Of a DNA stretch of 64,000 nucleotides, positions 37,672 to 48,116 are shown one piece after another (position 1 is the first letter of the stretch; each line of letters opens with the position of its first letter). This stretch comes from Manis javanica (Eukaryota > Chordata > Mammalia > Pholidota > Manidae). Where the stretch lies: the NCBI RefSeq assembly GCF_040802235.1, contig NC_133165.1, positions 13,053,623-13,117,622 on the forward strand. The letters run 5' to 3'. The notes beneath the pieces are model-generated. The model was not told the DNA's origin and made no database searches. It saw only the letters and a list, made by a program, of their open reading frames with translations. The position numbers and the translations under genes were made by a program.

Positions 37672-38084
37672 TGTTGCCGGGCAGCTGCGTCTGGGGAGGT
37701 CTCTCCCTGCTCACTAGGTGAAGCATGAGGAGAAACCTCAGTCTGGACAGTGGAGGGTTCTTGACTGAACAAGAAAGAATTCTTGAGAAGGTCAGATGAC
37801 TATAAGTAAAGAAGGAATTCATTAAAGCAAGAGCAGCAGGGAATGGCGGCTGCTGCGCAGGCCGCAGAGAATAGGTAAGTGCGAGGGAAAGGGGGAAAGT
37901 TCTTGACCTATGGAAGATTCCCTTGCCAACTCCTGAAATCAGGGTCACCTGGCATCCTGTGTCCACTTGGATCATCACACATGGGCCTAGCCCCTACCAC
38001 TCCAGGATTTGGGGGACCCATGGAGTGCAGGATGGAGTGAGATTTTGTTCTGAGAACTTCCCAAAGAAAGGAGATTTTCAGGCA
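37672..38084 (-). mobile_element. ERV LTR (type B), antisense
   Basis: On the minus strand it runs from TGCCTGAAAATC to CCCGGCAACA, the TG...CA ends of an LTR. A decayed polyadenylation signal (AATGAA, in 'gctttaatgaattcc') lies near 37820. It is GC-richer than the surroundings, with CpGs near 37845-37865. I recognise it as LTR-like, but not the family. No coding sequence. The ends are inferred. Confidence 0.55.
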
Positions 38085-38090
38085 GACCTC

Positions 38091-38382
38091 TGTGGGCAAA
38101 ATTGCAGTATTTCCAGAATCTCTCACCTGGCTTTAGTACATCTGCATATCAATAGGTGTTTCCAAGGGGTGGAGATAAGTAGCCATCTACATATCAATAG
38201 GTAATTACAAGGGTGTCTAAGGGTTTCTTGACCAGAGAGGTTGGGTGAAATGCTCTTTTTGCTGCAGCCCAGTCAAGAGACAGACTGTAAGAAATAAAAG
38301 TGTTTCTTCACTTTACTTCTCCCTTTGACTGATTTCAGTTTTAGAGCTATTTTGCCCTAGGATTTATCCCTAGGGAATTATA
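38091..38382 (+). mobile_element. LTR family A, copy 1
   Basis: One of four related ~295-bp copies in the window. It begins TGTGGGCAAAATTGC and ends ...AATTATA (TTACA in others), with AATAAA at 38293-38298, 24 bases before a ctccctttgactgatt word present in all four. A catatcaataggt word occurs twice (near 38145 and 38190). The flanks do not form a clear TSD. Confidence 0.75.
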
Positions 38383-39085
38383 GCTACTAAGAGCAGATTG
38401 CACAGCAGCAGTTTTGTCCAGGTAACATGCAGGCCCAATCTGAGCTCTCAGCAGCACTTTCTACTTTTTAGGAGTAAAGCAGAAACAGAGTGAGACTTGG
38501 TAAAAAAGTGAAATAGCAGAGAGACAAACCACAAGAATTTGAGCAGTGAGAAAGCTTTCTTTAAGGCAAAAATGTGCACACTCGGAAAAAGAAGAGTGTG
38601 GGCTACCTCAAAGAGAAGGTGTGCCTAAAGTCTGGGGATTCTGTCTTTTAAGGCTGTCAAGAATGAGGCAAAGGGCAGGGGATTTGTTGGGCATAGGCTT
38701 GACTTGTGGTCTCAAGGTGCATATCTCTGGGGAGACACTGTCTCCTTTCCTTTATTATCAGTCTTACAGTTAATTCTACTAAGTAAACCCAACACAAGGA
38801 ATTTGTTTATCCTGTTTTTCTCCAAGATAGTGGTTACCCTCAAGCAGTGGGGATATATCAGTTAAGACTGCCTGCCGGGCCTTAAGATAGGCTGTTGGGC
38901 TATTGTCTGATTACCAGATAATATGTTAGGAATCTTACTTTTCAGCTCTCTGTTTTTTAAAATAGAGTCTTAGCCTTAAAATGGGTCCCTCCTGTTCATA
39001 TCTCAGCATTTTTCATCATAGGCAGGAAAAGTTAATCACCACGCTTATCCCATGTCCCTGCCCTGCCTCAGTACTGGTCATTTAA
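38383..39085 (-). mobile_element. ERV1-like LTR (type F), antisense
   Basis: The minus strand reads like a gammaretroviral-type LTR. It has 'gccttaaaagacagaatccc' as a TATA-like promoter region and a following pyrimidine-rich R/U5-like part ('tttctcactgctcaaattct', 'gtttgtctctctgctatt'). There are no gag/pol remnants. Boundaries are approximate; family not named. Confidence 0.55.
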
Positions 39086-39427
39086 ATATCACTTTTCTGG
39101 TGAATGTGTTGTGATATCACTTTGGAAAGAATCTTATTGCAGAGCTCATACTCTTAACTATTGTGCCATATTAATTTTCTCATGTTTATTATGTTTCAGG
39201 ATCTGGTATCTTTACTGCCTTCACTTTTCATCCACAGAAACAAATAAATCTAGTTAAAATAATGGCAAAGAAGCTGGCTGATCGACTATAAGACACATAT
39301 ATTGACTCTTACTATGATTTAAAAATATCAACCTTTTAGTTAAAATTTTGGGTGACATTCATATTTACAAGACTTCCCACATACCACTACAATCACCCTA
39401 TGGACATGTTTTGAAGTATCACTTATG
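39086..39427. other. Short non-repetitive stretch, possible L1 tail piece
   Basis: The first ~45 bases may continue the old L1 of 37.0-37.7 kb. I see nothing in the rest. Confidence 0.4.
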
Positions 39428-39431
39428 CAGC

Positions 39432-39810
39432 TGTGGGGGTCGGCAGGGAAGAGGGTTTCCCTTCCCTGGTAGCAAATTTCCCTATGAATTTGGTAAAACT
39501 GATGAAAGGCAAGGGAAAGGGAGGGTTGGGAGAAACTTTTTTTATTGCTTGAATGTGCACACGGCTCCCTCTATTCCCCTCGGCCACAGCGCGCATGCTT
39601 CCCAAGTCCCTTCTCCCCGGTCCAGCTAGTGAATCTGCTCTGTGCTGTTTTCTCTGCAACCACAGGATGCTCTCCACTTCCCTGCCTGCCGCTTCCAGGA
39701 GGAACTCTATGGACGTGTCCTTGTTGACTGGCAGACTCCAGACCAATGACCTTGGGAGGGGAGGACAGAAATTGCCTTCTATTCCTGAACAGCCATCCAC
39801 TCTTCAACAC
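39432..39810 (-). mobile_element. LTR family C, antisense copy
   Basis: Its reverse complement shares ordered words with 56172-56736: 'gagttcctcctgg', 'attggt' followed by a 'gagtc' word, and 'ccaaattcatagggaa' against 'ccaaatttataggga'. Minus-strand ends are TGTTGAAG...CCCCACA. It creates several overlapping ~60-125-codon ORFs on both strands, none resembling a protein. It is a diverged solo LTR. Confidence 0.65.
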
Positions 39811-39868
39811 AATGTAATCTGGGTTATGTCATTATCACATTCTTAGCACTATATTCAGATATGCCATT

Positions 39869-40378
39869 AGTTATGCTATGGTAGGTAGAATAATGGCTCC
39901 TAAAGGTAACCATATCCTAACACTAAGAACTTGTCACTGTGTTTTGTTACACGGCAAGAGGGAATTAAGGTTGCAGTTGCAAGTAATCAGAATACCTGAA
40001 AATGGGAGATTATCCTGGATTATCTGGATCCAATGTAATCACAAGGGTTACCAGAATCCTCAGAAAGGAAGAGAAGAAAGAGACGAGGAGCAGAGAAATG
40101 GCATCATGAGAGAATTTCTAGCCATTGCTGACTTTGAAGATGGAAGGAGGTCACAAGTCAAGTAATTCAGTCAACCTCTGGAAATGGTAAAGGCAAGAAT
40201 ATGAAATCTCCTCTATAACCTCCAGAAAGAAATACAGCTCGATCGACACCTTGCATTTAGTCCAGTGAAACTCATTTTAGTCTTCTGACCTCAAGAATTA
40301 TAAAAGAATAAGCTTGTGTTGTTTTAAGCAACTATATTTCTGAGGAGTTTTTATTGCAGTAATAGGAAACTAATAAAC
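39869..40378 (+). mobile_element. MLT1-type LTR (ERVL-MaLR)
   Basis: Long, well-ordered MLT1 pattern: 'gctatggtaggtagaataat', 'cacggcaagagggaattaag', 'gggagattatcctggatta', 'ctgactttgaagatggaagg', 'cagtgaaactcattttagtc', and the tail 'taggaaactaataaa'. The plus-strand ORF 39878-40165 lies within it and is not a gene. Confidence 0.9.
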
Positions 40379-41388
40379 TCTTGTATTCTGAAAGTGGAGA
40401 GCTGTTGTAAAAAAAAAACACAAAAAAAACTAAGAACATGGAAGTGACTTTTGGATTGAGCAATTGGCTCTCAAATTTTGAAGACCATGATAGAAAAAGC
40501 CTAGACTGCACTGAAACAGCCCACGAGGAGAAATACGGGTGTTAATGTCTCTGCTAGTGATGACTCAGAAATGAGATTTTATATTCTTGTCCTGTTTTCT
40601 TTGTCAGAATCTGCTAATACTGAACATTCTTTTTCCTGAAAATCTTTATTCCTTAGTATCTTTACATGTTTCTTTCATACTTCTTTGAATCAGAGTATGT
40701 CTTTTCAGTTTTTTTTGTTCAATTCTGTATATATTAGGTGTACCTATATCTTTTGTACATGTACATAGTTTTCCTAGATAATAGCTTCAGTTATGAATGA
40801 CTTCATCTGCTCCTACACAGAAATGATTCACAAATATTTATCATAAATTCAGAGCTCCTCATTGAACTCCTGATTAAAAATCCAATTGCCTAATGAGTAA
40901 ACTTAATAAGATATCCCTTAGGTAATTAAAAATCAACTTGTTAAACACTGAGTTTATTATCTTTCAAATCTGCTTCCTGTTTAATCCCTCTTTAAATTGG
41001 TGCTACTATCATCAGTCCATTAACTGAACAAGAAATCTCAAATTATCAACTCACTCTTCTGTGTCTTTATATCCCCCAAAGTGACATATACTGCTTTTTA
41101 ATTTTTGAAAAATATTTACTGATCACTTAATGTGCCACGTACTGTTCAAAGAAAAATGCATGAATTAATTGAATTAATTTAATCCCAATGACAATCATGA
41201 GTGATATTCTATTATCATCCTCCTTTACAAATAATCTGAGACAAAAGAAGACATTACCCAAGGTCACACAGGAGTGAATAGACAAATGGGATTACGAGGC
41301 TGGCATCTGGCTGTAGAGCCTATAGTAAGTGCTTATGTTGTGCTATGATCTCTTGAATTCACCCTCTATCGCTTCATAAGATACTTTC
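40379..41388. other. Non-coding, with a MIR near its end
   Basis: Nothing recognised apart from the MIR at about 41110-41335. Confidence 0.55.
41110..41335 (+). mobile_element. MIR SINE
   Basis: MIR word order is well kept: 'ctgatcacttaatgtgccac', 'tactgttcaaag', 'ataatctgagacaaaagaag', 'cccaaggtcacacaggagtg', 'gctggcatctggctg'. Near full length (~225 bp). Confidence 0.75.
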
Positions 41389-41389
41389 A

Positions 41390-41524
41390 TGCTCTTTCTG
41401 TTTGTTTTTTTTCCTTTTCCTTCTCTCTGTCCTTCTTTCTGTCATTCTCTCCCTTCTTCGTCACTTCCTCCCACCCTTCCTATTTCCTTGTCTGTTCCTC
41501 TCTTTCTGTCTTCTCTTCCCTACT
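41390..41524 (+). repeat. CT-rich (polypyrimidine) tract
   Basis: About 130 bases of tttcc/cttct units. It may be the pyrimidine-rich part of the antisense LTR that follows. It drives the Leu/Phe/Ser start of the ORF at 41389-41802. Confidence 0.75.
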
Positions 41525-42125
41525 ATTACAGGAACCGTGGAAACTGCGAACAAGGAGTGGAGTGGGGACACCGAGACATCTGGTGCGAAGCAGCATTTCT
41601 AGTGCCGACACTGGCTCAGCGTATTTCTATCCAAAGGCTGAGTCCCAAGTGCAGCAGGGCCAGGCCTTTTATATATTCACTACAAAGTGAGGGGTGGGTC
41701 AGCACCCAGGAACCAGTGCAATGGGAGTTATTAGGTTATATTCAGGATGCTAGTTATTTTTTAAACCATCTCTGTAAAGGTAACCCAGATACCTTATTAT
41801 AAACTAATGGGCCTCCATGCCTATGATCAACAAGCTGTTCATACCATCGAGTCTTGGGGCGGGGGGGGGGGGGGGGGGGGGCACGGGAATACATTGTTAC
41901 ATTGTTTCAATCTCAAGCACCCAAGCACCTTGTGATTCTTCTACATTCCTGAAGCCTCAACAGAAACGTTGTGTCCTTGGCTTCCTACCACACTGCTATT
42001 AAAATGGAAAGCCATAGGCCAAGAGCCTGGGCTGGGCCAGTCACCAAACCAGGGGTAAATGCCTAGACTAATTGCAGTTGCAACCTCCCCCACAAATGTC
42101 TTAGCCAGGAATTTTCTGGCCAGCA
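41525..42125 (-). mobile_element. ERV LTR (type G, betaretrovirus-like), antisense
   Basis: The minus strand begins TGCTGGCCAGAAAATTCC at 42125. It has a TATA box 'atatataaaagg' (plus-strand 41667-41676), followed by a GC-rich segment with several CpGs, as in an R/U5 region. The 21-G tract lies within it. The type assignment is an impression. No coding sequence. Confidence 0.5.
41861..41881. repeat. G homopolymer (21 bases)
   Basis: Twenty-one consecutive G preceded by ggggc. Such runs are unusual, unstable and prone to sequencing or assembly error. Confidence 0.9.
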
Positions 42126-42425
42126 CCAATGAGGTTATAGCTCATAGTAGCCCTCTCCATCATCCCCTCCAAAGATGATGTCAACTGCAGGATAAGACCC
42201 CTGTAGTTCCCCCTGCAAAGGTGACCTTGAGTGAAACAATCCCTTCTTTTCTTTTGCTGATAGCTTTCTGCCCATGTTCCTGTCTATAAAGACCTTGCAT
42301 AGACCTTGCATTTTGTATAACTCCGTGGCCTATTTCTCTATTGCTAGATGGATGCTGCCCAACATCCTATCAAGTATGAATCTCTTAATAAAGCCAATTG
42401 TATCTTCAAATTTACTCAGATAAAT
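42126..42425 (+). mobile_element. ERVL-like solo LTR (type H)
   Basis: Promoter and polyadenylation layout of an LTR: ctataaa at 42284-42290, then a small direct repeat 'gaccttgcat', and AATAAA at 42387-42392. It closes 'taaattttgtcttttaaca'. The 3' end wording recalls MLT2/LTR16-like ERVL LTRs, but I cannot name it. Confidence 0.55.
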
Positions 42426-42499
42426 TTTGTCTTTTAACACTATTTAAGGTCTATTTATCTTAATTTTAGTTTATCCTGTGATTCAAACCACTGCCCAAC

Positions 42500-42750
42500 A
42501 AATTATTTTAAAATAAAAATTTAAGTAAGTCACTTCCTTGACTGATACCCTTCAGTAGTTTCCCAATGCCTTCAAAATAACAATCACTTGTCACACAACA
42601 TTCAAAAGATTTAACAGAGTTCACCTTACATGTTTTTAATTGTATTACTTTTCCTTGCACTGTGCCGTTGATTGTCTAAGTTCCTAATAAATGTCACAGG
42701 GGTTCCTCTGCCTTCCCAACATTGTATGCCAATAATAACTTCTTTATAAT
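42500..42750 (+). mobile_element. L2 LINE fragment
   Basis: L2 words: 'gatacccttcagtagtttcc', 'caatgccttcaaaataaca', 'cattcaaaagatttaacaga', 'ttttccttgcactgtgccg'. It is cut by the LTR that starts at 42753. Confidence 0.65.
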
Positions 42751-42752
42751 AT

Positions 42753-43049
42753 TGTAACTCCAAGGGGAAAATCATGGGGCAAAAATATCTTTGAAACGGA
42801 AATCCGTCAAAGGGAGAAATAAAGTTAAGAAACCCATTTATTCCTTAGAAGCAGTCAGTCTCTCTGAAACAGGCTGCAGCAAAAAGAGCTCTACCCAGCC
42901 TCTCCCATCCAGATAAGCCCTTGCACATCCTTGTAATTACCTATTGGTATGTACTTGGACCCCTCTCTCCACCCCTTGAAACACCTATTGATATGCAGAT
43001 GCACTAAAGTGAGGCAAAAGATTCTGGAAATACTGCAATTTGGCCCACA
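42753..43049 (-). mobile_element. LTR family A, copy 2 (antisense)
   Basis: Reverse complement of the family: TGTGGGCCAAATTGC at the right edge, TTACA at the left, with 'tctccctttgac' and the AATAAA region near 42840-42880. Both catatcaataggt-like words are present. No matching TSD. Confidence 0.75.
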
Positions 43050-43298
43050 GTCCATCTCTCCAGCCATCTCACCTCACAATCTACCCATTCCCCAATTTCT
43101 GCAGGGACCCCTGTGTGAGAAAACCAGAGCATTTCAACCAGGCTAATAACATAAATTGCAACAGCAATAAAATCATGATAATCCTCAAGCCAGAGACTTC
43201 AGCTAGGTTCAACGTCCTAGACAGATTAAGTTCAGAGCTCACCCATTCCACAAGCAGGAAGTAGCTGAAGAGATAGAGAGTTCAGAGGAATCATCACA
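43050..43298. other. Unassigned 250 bp between an LTR and an L1
   Basis: Not similar to anything I recognise. It may belong to the upstream part of the family A provirus, or be unique. Confidence 0.4.
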
Positions 43299-45620
43299 GG
43301 TGTCTTTAGTTTCTCTTATGAGTGTCTTGTAGTTTTCAGAATATAGGTCTTTCACCTCCTTGGTTAAGTTTTATTCCTAGGTATTTTATTCTTTTATGAT
43401 GCAATTGTAAATGGAGTTTGTTTTCCTGATTTCTCTTTCTGCTGGTTCACTGCTAGTATATAGGAATGCAATGGATTTCTGTATATTAATTTTATATCCT
43501 GCAACTTTGCTGAATTCAGTTATCAGTTCTAGCAGTTTTTTGTTTACTCCTTAAGGTTTTTTATTTATAATGTGTCATCTTCAAATTGTGAGAACTTAAC
43601 TTCTTCCTTATCAATATGGGTGTCTTTTATCTCTTTGTGTTGTTTGATTGCTGTGGCTAGGACATCCAATACTAAGTTGACTAAAAGTGGTGACAGTGTG
43701 CATCCTGTCTTATTCCCTATCGTAGAGGAGAAAGTTTCAGCTTTTCACTATTGAGTATGGTGTTCTCTGTGGATTTGTTTTGTATGGCTTTTATTATGTT
43801 GAGGTGCACACCCTCTATACCCATTTTATTGAGAGTTTTTATCATGAATGGATGTTGAATTTTATCAAATGCTTTTCAGCATCTATTGAGATGATCTATG
43901 GCTTTTATCCTTTCTGTTGGTTTGGTGTATGATGATGGACTTTCCAATATTGTACCATCCTTACATTCCTGGAAATATCCCACTTGATCATGATGGATGA
44001 TCTTTTTGATGTATTTTTGAATTTGGTTTGCTAATATTTTGTTGATCATTTTTGCATCTATGTTTATTAGGGATATTGGTCTGTGATTTTCTTTTTTTGT
44101 AGTGTCTTTGTCTGGTTTTGGTATTACAATGACACTGGCCTCTTAGAATGATTTCAGAAGTATTCCCTCCTCTTCTAATTTTTGGAATGTTTTAAGAACA
44201 ATGGGTATTAGCTCTTCCTTAAATGTTTCGTAGAATTCAGCTATGAAGATGTCTGGACCTGGTATTTTGTTTTGGGGGAGTTTTATGATTATCAGTTTGA
44301 TGTCATTGTTGGTAATTGGTCGGTTTAGATTTTCTGTTTCTTCTTGGATCAGTCTTGGAAGGTTGTAGTTATCTAGGAAGTTGTCCATTTTTTGTAAGTT
44401 GTCCAAATTATTGGAATACAACTTTTCATAGTATTCTGTAATAATTATTTATATTTCTGTGGTATCCTTTGTGATTATTCCTTCTTCATTTCTGATTCTG
44501 TTTATGTGAGTAGACATTCTCTTTTTCTTGATAAGCCTGGCCAGGGTGTATCTATTTTGTTTATATTTTCAAAGTTCCAGCTCCTGATTTCATTGGTTTT
44601 TTTCTATTGTTTTAGTCTCCTCTAATTTATTTTTGCTCTGATCTTTATGATACCCCTCCTTCTACTGACTTTGGGCCTTATTTGTTCTTCTTTTTTGAGC
44701 TCATTTAATTGTGATTTTAGACTGCTTATTTGGGATTGCTCTTGTTTCTTGAGAATATTGCTATATCCTTTCCTCTTAGCCTTTGTCGTGGCCCACAGAT
44801 TTTGAGCTGTTGGGTTTTTGTTTCCATTTGTCTCCATCTATTGCTTGATTTCTACTGTGATTTGTTCATTGATCTGTTAATTATTTAGATGAATGTTGTT
44901 TAGCCTCTATGTGTTGATAGATCTTTTCGTTTTCTTTGTGTAATTTATTTCTAGTTCCATACCACTGTGGTTTGAGAAGTTACCTGATACAATTTCAGTC
45001 TTTTTTAACTAATTGACATTCTTTTTATGGCCCAGTATGTGATCCATTCTGGAGAACATTTCATGTGCGCTGGAGAAGAATGTGTATCCTGTTGTTTTTG
45101 GATGGAGAATTTTGTAGATTTATGTTATGTCCATTTGGTCTAGTGTATTGTTCAGTGCCTCTGTTTCCTTATTTATTTTCTGTCTGACTGATCTGTCTGT
45201 TGATGTAATTGGTGTGTTAAAGTCTCCTAAAATGAATGTGTTGCAGTCTATTTAGGTGCTCCTGTGTTGAGTGCATAGATACTTATAATGGTTATATCTT
45301 CTTGTTGGTCTGAACCCTTTATCATTATGTAATGTCCTTCTTTGTTTCTTGTTACCTCTTTGTTTTGAAATCAGTTTTGTGTGGTATAAGTACTGCTACT
45401 CTTGCTTTTTTTCTCCCTATTATTTGCATGGAATATCCTTTCCATCCCTTCACTTTTAGTCTACATATGTCTTTTTGTCTGAAATGAGTCTCTTGTAGGC
45501 AGCTTAAAGATGGGTCTTATTTTGCTATCCATTCTGTCACTCTATGTCTTTTCATTGGTGCATTCAGTCCATTTACATTTAAAGTGATTATTTATAGATA
45601 TGTACTTATTGCAGTTTTAA
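43299..45620 (-). pseudogene. L1 ORF2, N-terminal two thirds, broken
   Basis: Start region near 45620. The endonuclease part lies around 45480-44900. The linker ORF 44622-44837 carries 'AQNLWATTKAK' and 'KVSRRRGIIKIRAKIN'. The RT lead-in ORF 44143-44421 carries 'NRPIT' and '[14 protein letters not shown]' (the MPGPDGFT equivalent). The RT palm continues toward 43560. Numerous stops and indels. The C-terminal third, including the Cys/His knuckle, is absent. Confidence 0.85.
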
Positions 45621-45731
45621 TTGTTTTCTGCATTTTTTTATAGTTCCTCTCTGTTCCTTTCTCTCTTATATTCTTGTTACTGATGATTTAGTGTTGTAGT
45701 TGGTTTTCTCTCTTCTTTTTTTAAATTAATT

Positions 45732-45746
45732 TGTGTGTGTGTGTGT
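45732..45746. repeat. (GT)n short tract
   Basis: About seven GT units in the L1 inter-ORF spacer. Confidence 0.9.
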
Positions 45747-46189
45747 TTATTATAGGTTGTAGTTTTATGGGTACCACAGGTTCAAGAATAGATTCTTTAC
45801 TATATAATAGCTTATTTTAAATTGCTGATTACTCTATTTCAAACACAATATAAATGTACTTTTTTTCTTCTTCTCCCTCCCTTGCATGTTTCATATTAGA
45901 TTTCTTAAACTGCACTCTTTATGTATCCCTTCATTGATTTTGTGTACAGTTGATTTGGCTTATTTTGTTTTGTTTTAATTTTGTACTTGCTTGTTAATTA
46001 GTTGGTCTACTGCATTTACTGCATATTTATTTTCACTAGTGAAAACTATTTAGCCTTAGGGTCATTTCCATCTATAGCAATCCCTTTAATGTATCATGTC
46101 AGACTGCCTTAGTGGTGGTGAATTCCTTCAACTTTTGTTTATCTGGAAATTGTTTAATCCCTGCTTCAAATTTAAATTATAATCTTGCT

Positions 46190-46960
46190 GGGTAGAGGAT
46201 TTTTGTTTGGCGGTCCTTCTGTTTCAGTTCATTAAATATATCATGACATTCCCTTCTGGTCTGTAGAGTTTCTGTTGAGAAGTCTGCTGATAGCCTGATG
46301 GGCTTTCCTTTGTAAGTAATTTTTTTCTCTTTCTGGAAGCTTTCAGCACACTCTCCTTATCCTTGATCTTTGCCTTGAATTATAATATGTCTTGGTGTTG
46401 TTTTCCTGGGATTCTTTTTGTTAGGGGATCTCTGTGTTTCCATGACCTGAGTGTCTATTTCCTTCCCCATATTGGGGAAATTTTCAACAATTATTTCCTT
46501 AAAAAAATATTTCTATTCATTTGTCTTTCTCTTCTCCTTCTAGTACCCCGATTATGTGAATATAGTTTCATTTGGATTGGTCGCATAGCTCTCTTATCAT
46601 TCTTTCATTCCTAGAGATCATTGTCTCTCTGTCCCTCGGCTTCTTTGCTTTCCTGTTCTCTAATTTGTTTCATTTACTGTCTCCTCTATATGATCTAATC
46701 TACTTTTAAATCCCTCCATTGTATGTTTTCTTTCACATACTGTATTCTTCAGCTCTGAGTGACTCTTTTTCAGGTTTTTCTATCTCTTTGTTGATGTCTT
46801 CCCTGAGATTTTGAATATTTTTCTTTAAATCTGTGAGCATGGTTATGACTTTTATTTTGAAATATTTATTGAGAAGATTGGTGATCTCTGTTTCATTTAG
46901 CCCACTTTCTGCTGTTCCGTCTTGTACTTTTGCTTGGATCAAATTCCTCTGCCTGCTCAT
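46190..46960 (-). pseudogene. L1 ORF1, broken
   Basis: The ATG at 46960 opens M-S-R-Q-R-N-L-I-Q, homologous to the ORF1 at 14336. The first piece (46960-46733, 75 codons) covers the leader ('NETEITNLLNKYFK') and the start of the coiled coil. The RRM and C-terminal domain follow, in disrupted frames, down to about 46190 (antisense of 'FPNMGK' near 46475 and 'SAETLQTRREC' near 46240-46280). Confidence 0.85.
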
Positions 46961-48116
46961 TTTGTTAGGGATTTTGTTTTAGATGTCTTTGCAATGTTTT
47001 CTGGTCTAAAAAGTAGCAGCTTTAAAAAGAAAGTGTGCTTTGGTACCCAGCTCAAGATTCTTTACTTTCTAGTTGCTGGTACTATTTTGCAGGGCCCCAG
47101 CTATTGGCATGTTTTGGGAGAGACTGCATTTTAATCTGGCTTCTGTGGTGGTCTGTGTCTGGATGGATAGTACGCTTGAACTGTTGCCCTGTGATCAGCT
47201 CAGGAATCTCTGTTGAGCTTGCTGTGTGTGGGGTCACCCTCTGCCTCACCTGCAACAGTGGTGGGGCTGCAGGGTTAATGGGATGGGTGGACTGATGTAC
47301 CTTGGCCAGACATGCAGCAATGGGTTTGGACACTCACAGGGAGGAAGGAGCTCTTGGGCTGGTTCCTCCAGGCACTTCTCTGGTTGGGCTGAAATGGAGC
47401 CAAACAAGCTGAGAGGGTCTCCCTCAACCTGCCAGGCAGCAAAGTCTGATGCTGCCACTGGGCCAAGTGTGTTGTTTGTCACTAACATGCAGGGAGCACC
47501 TTCACGGTTGTGTTGCCAGCAAGAGGATGGAGTGTCTGGAGCTCCTGAGAGTTCCTAATCTGTTGGATTGAGGAAGGGCTGGGGAGGTATGCTCCACCTG
47601 CCCTTTCTCCTGAGGAGAGAGTCCTGTCTGACCCTTGTCCCCTCTGGTACCCCTTCCACTGCTGGCAAGTCTTTCAACCTGTCACCTCTGCTTTGGGTCT
47701 CAGGACTGGTAGAGCATGTGTGACCTCCACACTGGCTGGACTCTCAGCCTTCCAGAATGTTTTACTTGGTGTCCAGCCCTGATAATCACCAGAACCCAGT
47801 GTAATGTGGGCTCAGGCTCCCAGAACAGATCTCCAGGGCCAGGTGTGCAGGGCTCCTGGGCTCCTATCCACTCCCTGATCCATTCCTCTCTTTCTCCTGC
47901 CTGTAGGCTGAGTGGGGGAAGGGTTTTGTTCTGCTCTGTCTCAGCTTTGCTGTCTCACCCTTTTCTGCATGGTCCTCTCTTCTCCTTCAGGTGTAGGGGT
48001 CTGTTCTGCAGTCTTCAGGTCATTTTCAGGTCTAGGTGCATTTGCTATATTTTCCTCTTTCCATGTGTTTCTGGGAGGTTTCCATCTTGCCTTCCTATTC
48101 TGCCGTGTTTAATCCT
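46961..48116 (-). promoter_or_regulatory. L1 5' UTR, antisense
   Basis: About 1.15 kb, GC-richer than the flanks. It produces numerous overlapping ORFs on both strands (for example 47226-47558 and 47716-48201, 161 codons), which are chance readings with no similarity to proteins. Confidence 0.75.

Larger units (their letters stand above)
43299..48116 (-). mobile_element. LINE-1 with intact 5' end but missing 3' third, antisense
   Basis: On the minus strand: a 5' start near 48116 ('ggaaggcaagatgg'), ~1.15 kb of 5' UTR to 46961, ORF1, ORF2 from about 45620, then an abrupt end at 43299. That point is equivalent to base ~17843 of the plus-strand L1 (just after the RT palm). About 1.5 kb of ORF2 and 3' UTR are missing, with no A-tail. 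L1 copies normally lose the 5' end, so this shape needs a later deletion or rearrangement. Its sequence differs from the 13.7-kb L1 in the 5' UTR, so it is probably another subfamily. Confidence 0.9.

Noticed and set aside
38140..38205. CRISPR-like repeats (catatcaataggt twice)
   Set aside because: Only two units inside an LTR, in mammalian DNA; no array and no cas genes.
39423..39846. Cluster of overlapping ORFs on both strands, as in a gene
   Set aside because: All fall in one GC-richer LTR (family C); none matches a protein.
41389..41802. 137-codon ORF with Leu/Ser-rich start resembling a signal peptide
   Set aside because: The hydrophobic start comes from a CT tract and the rest from an antisense LTR.
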